NCBI GenBank assembly: GCA_018266395.1
Contig: JAFEAM010000006.1
Coordinates: forward strand, 74,532-138,531
Direction of reading: 5' to 3'
Source of the DNA: Bacteroidota bacterium
Lineage (GTDB): Bacteria; Bacteroidota; Bacteroidia; Cytophagales; Cyclobacteriaceae
DNA: 64,000 bases
In this document: positions 43,161-51,902 of the stretch, in pieces
Position numbering within the stretch: position 1 is the stretch's first letter
Layout of the letters: every line of letters starts with the position of its first letter
Position numbers and translations under genes: made by a program
The notes under the pieces: generated by a model
Databases searched by the model: none
What the model was told of the DNA's origin: nothing
What the model saw: only the letters and a program-made list of their open reading frames with translations

Positions 43161-44584
43161 AGTGGAAGCACCTCCAATGCCTTCTGAATATTGTTAACTA
43201 TAAATTCCGGACGGAACAGCCCGATATAGAATACCATTACAATCAAGACCAGCTGAAGAACCGATTCCCATGGAGTGGCACCCTTCATATTTATCTGCGC
43301 TCCAGGTTTCTTAATAAACAATATGCCAAGCAGTCTCACTGCAAGTCCGTAAATGATCACCAGCACCAGGACCAGAATGACGGCAGCCAGCCACCAGTAG
43401 CTCTTTGCCACCAGGGCCTGGAACATCATCAGTTCGGTTATCAGCATGCCGGAAGGTGGCATGGCAATAATGGAAAGGAATCCGAGGAGAAGCACCAGTC
43501 CACCCAATGGATTAATCCGAAGATAGCTTCCTATGGATTCATCCCACTTGCTGTTATAGATACGATGCATCTGTGATACCTGCAGAAAGAGACTTGCCTT
43601 GGCAAAGGAGTGCATGATCAGGTGAAGGATTGCCGCCAGATAACCGATACCACCGCATGAGAACGCAATCGTCACCAGGGAGGCATGTTCCATGCTTGAA
43701 TAGGCAAACAGGCGTTTTATGTTTCTCACCTTGAGCAGGTAGGAAGCAGAAAGCACGAGCGACAGCATGCCGGTAATCAACAACACGTTATTCATCCAGG
43801 GCAGGATGGAAGTCAGGGAAAATGCATCATAGAACCGGATCATCGCAATAAATCCTGCATTCATAAGTACAGATGAGAGTGTGGCCCCTACCAGGGAAGG
43901 TGAAGCATCCTTCGCATCGATGTCAACGGTAAATAATGGAACCAGCGACATCTTCACGCTAAATCCGGTAAGTACCAGCAGAAAGGTTGCCTTCAGCCAT
44001 ACCGGATTGAGGCGTGAAGCTTCACTCTTGATCGCAGCGAATGTGAAATCCACATGTCCTATCTTGTGAGCAGCCAGGCCAAGAAACAAGATTCCTGCAA
44101 AGGCAATGGCGATGCCTATCGAGGCGATGAAGACATATTTCCACGTTGCCTCCAATGAATGCTGATTCCGGTTGTGATAGATCAAAATGGATGCGCCGAG
44201 CGTAGTGGCCTCCATAGCGGTCCAGAGTACGCCAAAATGCTGTGCAAACAGTACCCCTGTAATAGCGCCGGTAAAGAAGATTGTCCCGGCATTGTGAAGC
44301 GCCATGGCCTCACGGGGCACGTTCCGGTATTCTACGAAAGTAATGTAATGGATCCCTGAAAGGACGCTTACAATAATCAGTATGATAAGGAAAATGAATC
44401 CAAGCCTGTCGCAGTAGAAATATTCGCCCAGGGGCTCACCAAGATGCTCGTAAAGATTGAAGGCAATGAAGCCCAAGCCTGCCAGGTAAGTAAGCACCAT
44501 GACATGTGTCAGTACCCTATGTCTTACGAAGTACGTGATGACAGCCATCACCACGGTAATCATAAGGAGTTGAATGAGCGACAC
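43157..44584 (-). CDS. HyfF/NuoN-like ion-translocating membrane subunit
   Basis: This 475-residue protein has about 14 transmembrane helices of the antiporter-like family. The Glu helix is in TAMEATTLGASILIYHNRNQ, the Lys helix in VLTGFSVKMSLVPLFTVDID; a KRLFAYSSMEHASLV follows. I keep the GTG start at 44584, three bases after the HyfE-like stop; an ATG at 44563 would be seven codons shorter. The spacing to both neighbours (three-base gap and four-base overlap) supports one transcript. It should carry protons or sodium across the membrane. Confidence 0.85.
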   Translation of the reverse strand: MSLIQLLMITVVMAVITYFVRHRVLTHVMVLTYLAGLGFIAFNLYEHLGEPLGEYFYCDRLGFIFLIILIIVSVLSGIHYITFVEYRNVPREAMALHNAGTIFFTGAITGVLFAQHFGVLWTAMEATTLGASILIYHNRNQHSLEATWKYVFIASIGIAIAFAGILFLGLAAHKIGHVDFTFAAIKSEASRLNPVWLKATFLLVLTGFSVKMSLVPLFTVDIDAKDASPSLVGATLSSVLMNAGFIAMIRFYDAFSLTSILPWMNNVLLITGMLSLVLSASYLLKVRNIKRLFAYSSMEHASLVTIAFSCGGIGYLAAILHLIMHSFAKASLFLQVSQMHRIYNSKWDESIGSYLRINPLGGLVLLLGFLSIIAMPPSGMLITELMMFQALVAKSYWWLAAVILVLVLVIIYGLAVRLLGILFIKKPGAQINMKGATPWESVLQLVLIVMVFYIGLFRPEFIVNNIQKALEVLPL

Positions 44585-44587
44585 GGC

Positions 44588-45214
44588 TTAGTCTTTTAAC
44601 TGTGAAAGATGGGTCGCATCGGTTGTCTCAAAGTGATCCTTGAGCCGGTTGAAGATCAACCCCATAATCAGAACACTGGTGAAAATATCCAGGAGAATGG
44701 CACTATTGACAAACATGGGCATCTCTCCGCCGAGGGCAATGGACAGTAGGAAAATCCCGTTTTCAATAACCAGGTAGGCGATCAGGTGAGTGACGAGGTC
44801 ACGATTGTTGATGGCAATGAAAAGACCAATAAAAATCGAGGAAGTAGCTGCCGTGAAATATTTTACATCGAGGAATTCCTCATGCATCTGGTGAGATATT
44901 ACGAAGCTCACCACAATAAGCGCCAATGCGAGCAGGAGAGAGTAATAGCCCTTTACCGGTGAGTGCTGATGCCGGTGGGCTCTGCCTTTTGTAATAGCCT
45001 GGAGAAAAAGGGGTACGAAGATGGCTTTGAAGATGAGCGTTTCGAAAAGTATCAGGATTAACTGGAGGGCCGATGTCTCCTGGAGTTCCAGGAATGAGAG
45101 GATAAACAACAGAACACCCTGGGCAGCCATCAAGGGATAGTAGCTCTTCACCATTTCAATCTTTGCGATATAAATGAGGGTGATGATGAATGATATGATG
45201 ACAAAATTGATCAT
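44588..45214 (-). CDS. HyfE/NuoK-like membrane subunit
   Basis: This 208-residue protein has six or seven helices. It resembles HyfE, which combines a NuoK-like end (INNRDLVTHLIAYLVIENGI with the membrane Glu) with an extra N-terminal hydrophobic half. The ATG at 45214 lies two bases after the HyfC stop; the reading frame could be extended upstream but that part is in the previous gene. It bridges the antiporter-like subunits in family complexes. Confidence 0.85.
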   Translation of the reverse strand: MINFVIISFIITLIYIAKIEMVKSYYPLMAAQGVLLFILSFLELQETSALQLILILFETLIFKAIFVPLFLQAITKGRAHRHQHSPVKGYYSLLLALALIVVSFVISHQMHEEFLDVKYFTAATSSIFIGLFIAINNRDLVTHLIAYLVIENGIFLLSIALGGEMPMFVNSAILLDIFTSVLIMGLIFNRLKDHFETTDATHLSQLKD

Positions 45215-45216
45215 GA

Positions 45217-46122
45217 CTAAATCTTGTTGTTGAGAATGATGATCACAAAAATCAAAATCAGGGAAATCGCGCTGATGGAAAGAATGAACTGAGGGTTCAT
45301 TGCCATTTTGTTTCTGGCCCGGAAGGACTCTACATACCCAACGCCTGCAGCGAATACGGTTTGCAAGAGCAGAAAGGTTATGACCTGCAGTGCTACGGGC
45401 CAATCCTGCGGGATGAAACAGTTAATGCTAAGGGTATTAAGCAGGACCAGCTTAAGGTTATTGGCGATTTTGATGAGTCCAAGGTCAAAGCCGCTGTGAT
45501 CCAATACCATCACCTCATGCACCATGGTCAATTCAAGATGGGTCAGTGGGTCGTCCACAGGCAGTCGACTGTTTTCAACCAGCGTGAAATTGGCCAGCAC
45601 ATAACCCGAGATAATGGCGATGATTACGGCATACCGGTCAGCGTAATGCAGATGGCTGTAGATGTCGTGAAAGGAAGTGTATCCTGTAAACATCGCAAGC
45701 GATCCCATCAGGATGAAGAAAGCGGGCTCAGCCAATAATGAGTAGAATGCTTCCCGGTTGGCGCCCATACCTTCAAAACCGCTGGAAACATCCAGGGCGC
45801 TGATGATAATGAGGAACCGGCCGAGCGCGAGCAGATAGGCAAACATGACAAAGTCTCCAGGGAAAGAAATTACAGAAGGATACTGGTCGAAGGGCACCAC
45901 CAAAGCAGCAACAATCACTGAAGCCAGGTAGGTTGTTGCCCCCAGTTGAAATACGTAGCTGGATACACTGCTGTACACACTCCCTTTCTTCAGTAACCGG
46001 ATGATGTCGAGCCATGGTTGAAAAACTCCCGGACCCTTTCGTCCGCTAAACAGTGCTTTCGTCTTCACAATGATGCCGGGTATAAAGAGTGAGCAAATCA
46101 ATATGATGAGTAGGGAGACCAT
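45217..46122 (-). CDS. HyfC/HycD/NuoH-like membrane subunit
   Basis: This 301-residue protein has eight helices of the NuoH type, which in complex I joins the membrane arm to the peripheral arm. Landmarks are FSGRKGPGVFQPWLDIIRLL, ANREAFYSLLAEPAFF (acidic helix), and ENSRLPVDDPLTHLELTMVH, with the acidic residues that line the quinone/proton entry. These are intact although the peripheral subunits have lost their metal centres. Starting at 46122 leaves one base after the upstream gene. Third-party assignment as HycD-like is firm. Confidence 0.9.
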   Translation of the reverse strand: MVSLLIILICSLFIPGIIVKTKALFSGRKGPGVFQPWLDIIRLLKKGSVYSSVSSYVFQLGATTYLASVIVAALVVPFDQYPSVISFPGDFVMFAYLLALGRFLIIISALDVSSGFEGMGANREAFYSLLAEPAFFILMGSLAMFTGYTSFHDIYSHLHYADRYAVIIAIISGYVLANFTLVENSRLPVDDPLTHLELTMVHEVMVLDHSGFDLGLIKIANNLKLVLLNTLSINCFIPQDWPVALQVITFLLLQTVFAAGVGYVESFRARNKMAMNPQFILSISAISLILIFVIIILNNKI

Positions 46123-46123
46123 C

Positions 46124-48109
46124 TCAAATGACCTGTAGGAATGTGAGCAGTGCAATTAGTGCCAGGAACAACATTGGATAGATGAGATAGTGATGGATAT
46201 AACCGGTTTGTGCCCTTCCAATGAGTGGCAGGTATTTTACCAGAAAACCAATGATTTTCATGATCGCCGAGCGCTCTATCCGGTCCCCTGACTCTGTATG
46301 GAAAGTTCTCTTGGCAGGGAAGATCTCCTCTTCACCAATCACCTTATAATCCTTTTTAAAGATCACAAATGGCTCTGCCAGTTGAGCCAGGCTGTCCGCA
46401 TAGGATGTGGGCGTATATTGGTGACGGTAATCACCCGCAGTATAACCGCAGCCCCAGGTCGGACCTGTTGTGACGACAACTTTTTTCTGTTGTATCCATT
46501 TCAGCAAACCAATTGCGATCATCACCGATAGAAAAATGATATTGATCAAACTTACGTTGGTCATGGCGGCCGCAGGAGCCGTTTGGGTCAGCGCCGTGCC
46601 GCCCAGCCAATGAAAAGTGGCAAGACTTTCCTGAAGGGGATACATCAACCACTCAGGAAAGATTCCTATAAGGACAATCGCAAGAACAATAGGCGCTAGC
46701 GCTGCCAGCATGGTCCAGTGCGTGCTCCGGAGTTCATATGGCTGTGCACTGCGGTGGGTTCCGAGAAAAGTCATTCCAAAGGCTTTTGTAAAACAGTAGA
46801 GGCAGAGTCCGCCGATCAATGCCAGGCTCACAAATCCGGCAAGTCCTGCCAGGAACATTGAAAAGCCTGCCGATACGAAGTCGTGAACGATCCCGTTATA
46901 AATAAGGAACTCAGAGACAAAACCGTTGAATGGTGGGATACCGCTAATAGCGAGAGCACCTATCAGGAAAGCCAAGGATGTGAGCCGCAGCGGCCCTGCC
47001 AGGCCACCCAGTCGGTCCATGTTGACGGAGTGGGCTGCGTAATAAACATTGCCTGTTGAAAAGAAGAGCAGTGACTTGAAGAGCGCGTGATTGACACAGT
47101 GAAGCAGTGCCCCTGCCATGGCAAGGGACGCGAGCACAGAGTCACCGGTTGCATAACCCAGGATTGATAGTCCGATTCCGATTCCGATGATGCCAATGTT
47201 CTCAATGCTGTGATAGGCCAGCAGACGTTTCAGGTCGTGCTGCATGATAGCCAGTACTACACCCAGAATTCCTGAAAGAATGGCAACCACAAGTACGATG
47301 GCCCCACATACCATGAAGTCATCCTTAAGATAGGAAGTCACTCTAAGGATTCCATAGATTCCCATCTTGATCATCACGCCACTCATCACGCCTGATACAT
47401 GTGACGGAGCAGCCGGGTGTGCCCTTGGCAGCCATGTGTGCAAGGGGATAAATCCTGCTTTGATGCCAAAGCCAATGAAAAAAGCGAGGAAGACCACGAC
47501 ATTGTTATGGGCAGCAAAGTAGGATGCAAGAGCAGAGAAACTCATTTCGCCGGTAGCATCTTTTACCAGCAGAAATCCGAACATAATCATGGCAAACCCG
47601 AAGTGCATTTGCAGCAGATAATTGATTCCTGTCTTTAACGTCTCTTCCTTTTCGGCTTCGAAAATGACAAGGATGAAGGAGGTGAGTGACATCAATTCCC
47701 AGGCGAGCAGGAAGGCGATGCCATCGTTCAGTGCGGTGACCATGATCATGGCTGCGTTCAACCAAATGAAGCTGAATAAGTGCAGCGAGATGGTTGTGGC
47801 CCGTTTTTTTGCTATGTAGGGCTGGAGGTAACCTGCGGCATATACTATGCCCATGAAGCAGATGAAGTTTATCAACAGGATGAAGAAGGCGCTCAGTTTG
47901 TCAATCTGTAAAATGATTTCACCGCTCCATGTGGCGATGCCAAGGGCGACTTGTACGGGGTTTGGCTCATTCCAGGCCTGAATGGCCCACGCTGATGTTG
48001 ATAGAACCAGCATGGATTGAAGCAAAAAGGCAAAAGGGTATTGATATTTCTTGGGGAGGAAGAAAAGCAAAAAAGACGTCAGCAGCGATAAATGAAAAAA
48101 CGTGATCAT
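46124..48109 (-). CDS. HyfB/NuoL-like ion-translocating membrane subunit
   Basis: This 661-residue protein is the first gene of the Hyf-like operon and has about 16 helices. The Glu of helix 5 is in LLAWELMSLTSF and the Lys of helix 7 is in FGIKAGFIPLHTWLPRAHPA; KRLLAYHSIENIGIIG follows. Residues 540-600 hold the loop TTGPTWGCGYTAGDYRHQYT, as in HyfB proteins, which then have a final helix. It should pump or conduct ions. A promoter must lie in 48110-48230; only a weak TATATTTA at 48136-48143 (minus) is visible. Confidence 0.88.
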   Translation of the reverse strand: MITFFHLSLLTSFLLFFLPKKYQYPFAFLLQSMLVLSTSAWAIQAWNEPNPVQVALGIATWSGEIILQIDKLSAFFILLINFICFMGIVYAAGYLQPYIAKKRATTISLHLFSFIWLNAAMIMVTALNDGIAFLLAWELMSLTSFILVIFEAEKEETLKTGINYLLQMHFGFAMIMFGFLLVKDATGEMSFSALASYFAAHNNVVVFLAFFIGFGIKAGFIPLHTWLPRAHPAAPSHVSGVMSGVMIKMGIYGILRVTSYLKDDFMVCGAIVLVVAILSGILGVVLAIMQHDLKRLLAYHSIENIGIIGIGIGLSILGYATGDSVLASLAMAGALLHCVNHALFKSLLFFSTGNVYYAAHSVNMDRLGGLAGPLRLTSLAFLIGALAISGIPPFNGFVSEFLIYNGIVHDFVSAGFSMFLAGLAGFVSLALIGGLCLYCFTKAFGMTFLGTHRSAQPYELRSTHWTMLAALAPIVLAIVLIGIFPEWLMYPLQESLATFHWLGGTALTQTAPAAAMTNVSLINIIFLSVMIAIGLLKWIQQKKVVVTTGPTWGCGYTAGDYRHQYTPTSYADSLAQLAEPFVIFKKDYKVIGEEEIFPAKRTFHTESGDRIERSAIMKIIGFLVKYLPLIGRAQTGYIHHYLIYPMLFLALIALLTFLQVI

Positions 48110-48230
48110 GGCTGCCCTGGTCGGGGTTGGACACTTAAATATAGAGGGGTATCAGCGGACTTTGTCACCTCAAAAAATATGATATAAGTCAGGTTTGATG
48201 GTTCTTTGACGATCTTTGTGATACCGTCAA

Positions 48231-49157
48231 ATGCAATCAGTTGCCTCCGTCATTGCCCCTGCATGGATGTCCGCAATCCGGGACTTCCGCAACTACCTCA
48301 AACTGGAGCGATCGTTGTCTCCTAATTCCATTGAAGCTTATGAGCGGGATGTCGAGAAGTTAGCACAATACGTTTCAATGAATACTGCTGGAACCCGGCC
48401 TGAAAAGGTGGATATAAAATTGCTTCAGGGATTTCTTCAATATATCAATGAACTCGGCATGAGCGCCTATAGCCAGGCCAGGATTCTGTCCGGGATCAAG
48501 GGCTTCTACAAATATCTGCTGGCTGAAGAGCGGATTGACAAAGATCCAACTCAATTGCTGGAGGGCCCCCGACTGGGAAGAAAATTACCGGACACGCTGG
48601 ACTATGATGAAATTGTACAACTGTTGGAGGCGATTGATCTGTCCACACCAGAAGGCGGCCGCAACAGGGCCATGCTGGAGGTACTCTACAGTTCAGGCTT
48701 GCGTGTGTCGGAACTTGTAGAGTTGCGCGCATCCAATGTGTATTTCGACCTGGGTTTTCTCCGCGTTATCGGAAAAGGGAATAAGGAACGGTTGGTGCCG
48801 ATCGGGCGTGACGCCATGAAATACCTCAGAATATACCTGGAGGAAATTCGGGTTAACATTCCTGTGCAAAAGGGATTCGAAGGACATGTTTTTCTTAACC
48901 GGGCGGGGCGAAGGATTTCAAGAGTGTCTGTGTTTCTGATCATCAAAGCGCTTGCAAAGAATATCGGTTTGAAGAAAACGATAAGCCCCCACACCTTCCG
49001 CCATTCTTTTGCCACTCATTTGATTGAAGGTGGTGCAGACCTGAGGGCGGTTCAGGAGATGCTGGGTCATGAATCGATTACTACAACTGAAATCTATACG
49101 CATCTTGATCGTGACTATCTCAGACAGGTGATCAGGGATTTCCACCCCAGGAGCTGA
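48231..49157 (+). CDS. xerD: Tyrosine recombinase XerD
   Basis: This 308-residue enzyme resolves chromosome dimers at dif with XerC. The N-terminal SAM-like domain is in residues 15-100 (FRNYLKLERSLSPNSIEAYER). The catalytic residues are in SSGLRVSELVEL (Arg), RVIGKGNKERLVPI (Lys), SPHTFRHSFATHL (His, Arg), LGHESITTTEIY with Tyr289. The start is the ATG at 48231 or possibly one 12 codons on (48267). Neighbours are not phage genes, so it is the housekeeping recombinase and not an integrase of a mobile element. Confidence 0.92.
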   Translation: MQSVASVIAPAWMSAIRDFRNYLKLERSLSPNSIEAYERDVEKLAQYVSMNTAGTRPEKVDIKLLQGFLQYINELGMSAYSQARILSGIKGFYKYLLAEERIDKDPTQLLEGPRLGRKLPDTLDYDEIVQLLEAIDLSTPEGGRNRAMLEVLYSSGLRVSELVELRASNVYFDLGFLRVIGKGNKERLVPIGRDAMKYLRIYLEEIRVNIPVQKGFEGHVFLNRAGRRISRVSVFLIIKALAKNIGLKKTISPHTFRHSFATHLIEGGADLRAVQEMLGHESITTTEIYTHLDRDYLRQVIRDFHPRS

Positions 49158-49184
49158 TTGGCATTCAGGTGAGACACAATTTTG

Positions 49185-49192
49185 TAACTTTG
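49185..49192 (+). promoter_or_regulatory. TAACTTTG box just before the DUF4136 gene
   Basis: An exact TAnnTTTG match four bases before the ATG, in the same relation as the one before 27086. The nearest TTG (49158-49160) is 24 bases upstream, somewhat too far. Confidence 0.3.
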
Positions 49193-49196
49193 AATT

Positions 49197-49718
49197 ATGA
49201 TAAGAGCATTCCTTTTTCTGTTGATTCCTTTTCCTCTTTTCTCTCAAAGCATCGAAGTTGAGTACAAGAAGGACAGGGACTATACCGTATATAAGACATT
49301 CAGTTTTGGAGAGAGTGAAATCATTACACCCAAAGATCAGCGGCAAGTGCCGGATGCTACCCTCAAGGCACTGATACAGAAATCAATCAAAGAGGAGTTA
49401 ATGGAGAAGGGACTTAAGCCGGTTGACTCCGCCGGAGATCTGGTTGCCACTTTTGTCGCGGGCACACAGGCGCGTTCCGATATGGAACAACTCGGTCCGC
49501 TGGGTATGACACCAGGCAGTAATGCACAAACATGGTCGCGCGACTACCGCATGGGAAGCATGATTATTGACCTGGAAGACCGCCAGAAGAACCTCATCTG
49601 GCGGATCAATGCCACTTCATTTTCAAGTTCCTCAAACAGTCAGCAAATGATTGACGAAGTAGTATCTGCCGGGTTCAAGAAATTGTCATTCAAACCCAAG
49701 AAGTCCAAGAAGAAGTAA
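49197..49718 (+). CDS. Exported DUF4136 protein
   Basis: This 173-residue protein has a signal peptide (cut after LFSQ), then the DUF4136 pattern [19 protein letters not shown] and a C-terminal [19 protein letters not shown]. The tail is very Lys-rich (KPKKSKKK). It is a distant paralogue of the lipoprotein at 40189-40752. The function is unknown. Two bases separate it from pyrD, so the two are probably co-transcribed. Confidence 0.78.
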   Translation: MIRAFLFLLIPFPLFSQSIEVEYKKDRDYTVYKTFSFGESEIITPKDQRQVPDATLKALIQKSIKEELMEKGLKPVDSAGDLVATFVAGTQARSDMEQLGPLGMTPGSNAQTWSRDYRMGSMIIDLEDRQKNLIWRINATSFSSSSNSQQMIDEVVSAGFKKLSFKPKKSKKK

Positions 49719-49720
49719 GA

Positions 49721-50767
49721 ATGTACAAGCGCTTCATCCGGCCCTTCCTCTTTTTCGTTGATCCGGAGCGAATACATCATTTTATTTTTGGATTCTTGAA
49801 GGGGCTAAGCCGTATCCCCGGCATGCGTATTCTTCTGAAGTCGCTCCATCAATATGAAGATCCTGTCCTTGAAAGAACTGTGGCAGGATTAAAATTCAGC
49901 AATCCTGTCGGTCTGGCCGCCGGTTTCGACAAGGATGCTCGCCTGATCGATGAACTTGGATATTTTGGTTTTGGATTTATCGAAATCGGCACCCTGACAC
50001 CTTTGCCCCAGGAGGGAAACCCCAGGCCGCGGCTCTTCAGATTGATTTCAGATCACGCACTGATCAACAGGATGGGCTTCAATAATGAAGGTGTGATTGC
50101 CGCGGTGGACCGTTTGAAGAAGCGAAAATCAAAAATACTCGTGGGCGGCAATATTGGTAAGAACAAAGCCACTCCAAACGAAAATGCCGCAGATGATTAC
50201 GCGTATTGTTTTGAGGCATTATATCCATTTGTTGATTATTTCGTTGTCAATGTCAGCTCACCGAATACACCAGGACTACGCGCTCTTCAGGATCGTGAGC
50301 CGCTGAAGGCATTGTTGCTCCAGGTGAAAGCACTTAGTCAGGCGAGACCGGTGGCCAAGCCCATATTCCTGAAAATATCCCCTGACCTGAATGTTCAGCA
50401 ACTCGATGATGTCATCGAAATCCTGACGGAAACAGGAACGGACGGCGTCATTGCTACCAACACCACGGTGTCAAGAGAAGGTCTTCAAGCACCTGGTGCA
50501 GAGGTTGAGGCGTTGGGTTCCGGCGGGCTTAGCGGACAACCATTGACCACAAAGTCCAATGGAGTGGTGAAATATTTGCGGCGGCAATTGCCTCCCGGTT
50601 TTCCGATAATCGGTGTGGGGGGCATCATGTCGGAGCATGATGCGCTTGAAAGAATCAGGGCCGGTGCGGATCTTATCCAGATTTATACCGGATTCATATA
50701 CGAAGGCCCGATGTTCGTCCGCAGATTGAAAAAGGCCATAGCGGAAACCGTCAGAGTCTCCTCCTGA
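49721..50767 (+). CDS. pyrD: Dihydroorotate dehydrogenase (quinone), class 2
   Basis: This 348-residue membrane-associated flavoenzyme oxidises dihydroorotate to orotate in pyrimidine synthesis and reduces quinone. The N-terminal helical stretch, about residues 1-40 ([20 protein letters not shown]), is the membrane-binding part of class 2 enzymes. FMN and substrate sites include [37 protein letters not shown] with the catalytic Ser, [15 protein letters not shown] and [11 protein letters not shown]. Length and start are normal. Confidence 0.95.
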   Translation: MYKRFIRPFLFFVDPERIHHFIFGFLKGLSRIPGMRILLKSLHQYEDPVLERTVAGLKFSNPVGLAAGFDKDARLIDELGYFGFGFIEIGTLTPLPQEGNPRPRLFRLISDHALINRMGFNNEGVIAAVDRLKKRKSKILVGGNIGKNKATPNENAADDYAYCFEALYPFVDYFVVNVSSPNTPGLRALQDREPLKALLLQVKALSQARPVAKPIFLKISPDLNVQQLDDVIEILTETGTDGVIATNTTVSREGLQAPGAEVEALGSGGLSGQPLTTKSNGVVKYLRRQLPPGFPIIGVGGIMSEHDALERIRAGADLIQIYTGFIYEGPMFVRRLKKAIAETVRVSS

Positions 50768-50809
50768 GCCACAGGCTGTCGGAATCAGGATAGCATTCAC
50801 TGAATTCTG

Positions 50810-50856
50810 GGATTGTATACCGGGACATATCGGGTCAACTTCAGGTTATACAATCC
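50810..50856 (+). repeat. Inverted repeat before the peptidase-like gene
   Basis: Arms GGATTGTATA (50810-50819) and TATACAATCC (50847-50856) are perfectly complementary and can be extended by CC/GG with a one-base bulge. The spacer is 27 bases. The right arm ends nine bases before the ATG at 50866, so the structure could mask the ribosome-binding region, act as an operator, or close the pyrD transcript (no T run). Confidence 0.5.
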
Positions 50857-50865
50857 TCTCATTTG

Positions 50866-51897
50866 ATGAATAGATTATCTATTGCCAAGGTGCCGATTGT
50901 TCTTATTTATGTTGCGTCTTGCACTTCATTTTCTGATAGAGAGCAAATTCCAAGGAATGAATATGGTGTTCCTCAGTATACACAGGTGCAGTCAGGAAAT
51001 GTGAAGATGATCACGGTGGATCAGAAATACCGAGTCTGGACCAAGAAGGTCGGTGAAGGGTCAATTAAAGTTCTCCTTCTTCATGGCGGCCCGGCCTTTA
51101 CACATGACTACCTGGAGTGCTTTCAAAACTTTCTTCCTCAGGCAGGCATTGAGTTCTATTACTATGATCAGCTGGGATGCGGAAATTCCGAAACACCCAC
51201 CGACACTTCTTTATGGAGGCTTGATCGTTTTGTGGAAGAGGTTGAGCAGGTGCGCGAAGGCCTTCAACTGAGTGATTTCTACTTGTTTGGACATTCATGG
51301 GGTTCCATGCTCGCCATGGAGTATAGCTATCGATACCCCGATCACCTTAAGGGCGTTGTATTCAGTAATATGACCGCGGGAGCGAAAGAGTATCTGACTT
51401 ACACTTCCAGCCTTAAAACGAAATTCTTCTCGGCCACAGAAATCAGGACATTTGATTCACTGGATCAGCTGGGGCAGTATAACGCACCTCTCTACCAGGA
51501 CTTGCTGATGTCCAAACTTTATCGGCATGTGATATGCCAGCTTGACCCCTGGCCTGAACCGCTGACCAGAAGTTTCCGTCTTGCAAATCTTTCCATTTAC
51601 ACCCAAATGCAGGGAGTGGACGAGTTTCACGTAACCGGCAATTTGAGGTCATGGACTATGTGGGATCGGTTAAAAGATATCCGGACTCCAGCGCTGGTTC
51701 TAGGCGGAGTGAACGATGAAATGAGCCCTGAAGACATGAAACGGGAAGCGGAGTTGCTCCCTAACAGCCGCTTGTACCTGTGTCCGCAAGGCAGTCATTT
51801 GAGTATGTACGATGACCAACAGAACTATTTTAATGCACTGATTGGCTTTCTTAAGGAAGTGGAAATGGGTAAATTCATTGCCCAAGCCAAACTTTGA
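50866..51897 (+). CDS. Proline iminopeptidase-like alpha/beta hydrolase, lipoprotein
   Basis: This 343-residue protein belongs to the proline iminopeptidase (S33) family of alpha/beta hydrolases. A lipoprotein signal ends at YVASC (Cys18). Landmarks are LLLHGGPAFTHDYLECF, YYDQLGCGNSE, the nucleophile elbow GHSWGSMLA, the acid in LGGVNDEMSPED and His in QGSHLSMYD. I start it at the ATG at 50866; the frame can be read from a TTG one codon before. In the family such enzymes release N-terminal Pro or act as amidohydrolases. It precedes a TPR protein gene, with five bases between. Confidence 0.82.
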   Translation: MNRLSIAKVPIVLIYVASCTSFSDREQIPRNEYGVPQYTQVQSGNVKMITVDQKYRVWTKKVGEGSIKVLLLHGGPAFTHDYLECFQNFLPQAGIEFYYYDQLGCGNSETPTDTSLWRLDRFVEEVEQVREGLQLSDFYLFGHSWGSMLAMEYSYRYPDHLKGVVFSNMTAGAKEYLTYTSSLKTKFFSATEIRTFDSLDQLGQYNAPLYQDLLMSKLYRHVICQLDPWPEPLTRSFRLANLSIYTQMQGVDEFHVTGNLRSWTMWDRLKDIRTPALVLGGVNDEMSPEDMKREAELLPNSRLYLCPQGSHLSMYDDQQNYFNALIGFLKEVEMGKFIAQAKL

Positions 51898-51902
51898 TAA
51901 AC

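Noticed and set aside
40866-48109. Annotation as hydrogenase-4 or formate hydrogenlyase
   Set aside because: The NiFe cysteine pairs and the proximal-cluster cysteines are absent and there are no maturation genes nearby.
48231-49157. Integrase of a genomic island
   Set aside because: Motifs and length fit housekeeping XerD; no phage or mobility genes, direct repeats or tRNA are next to it.
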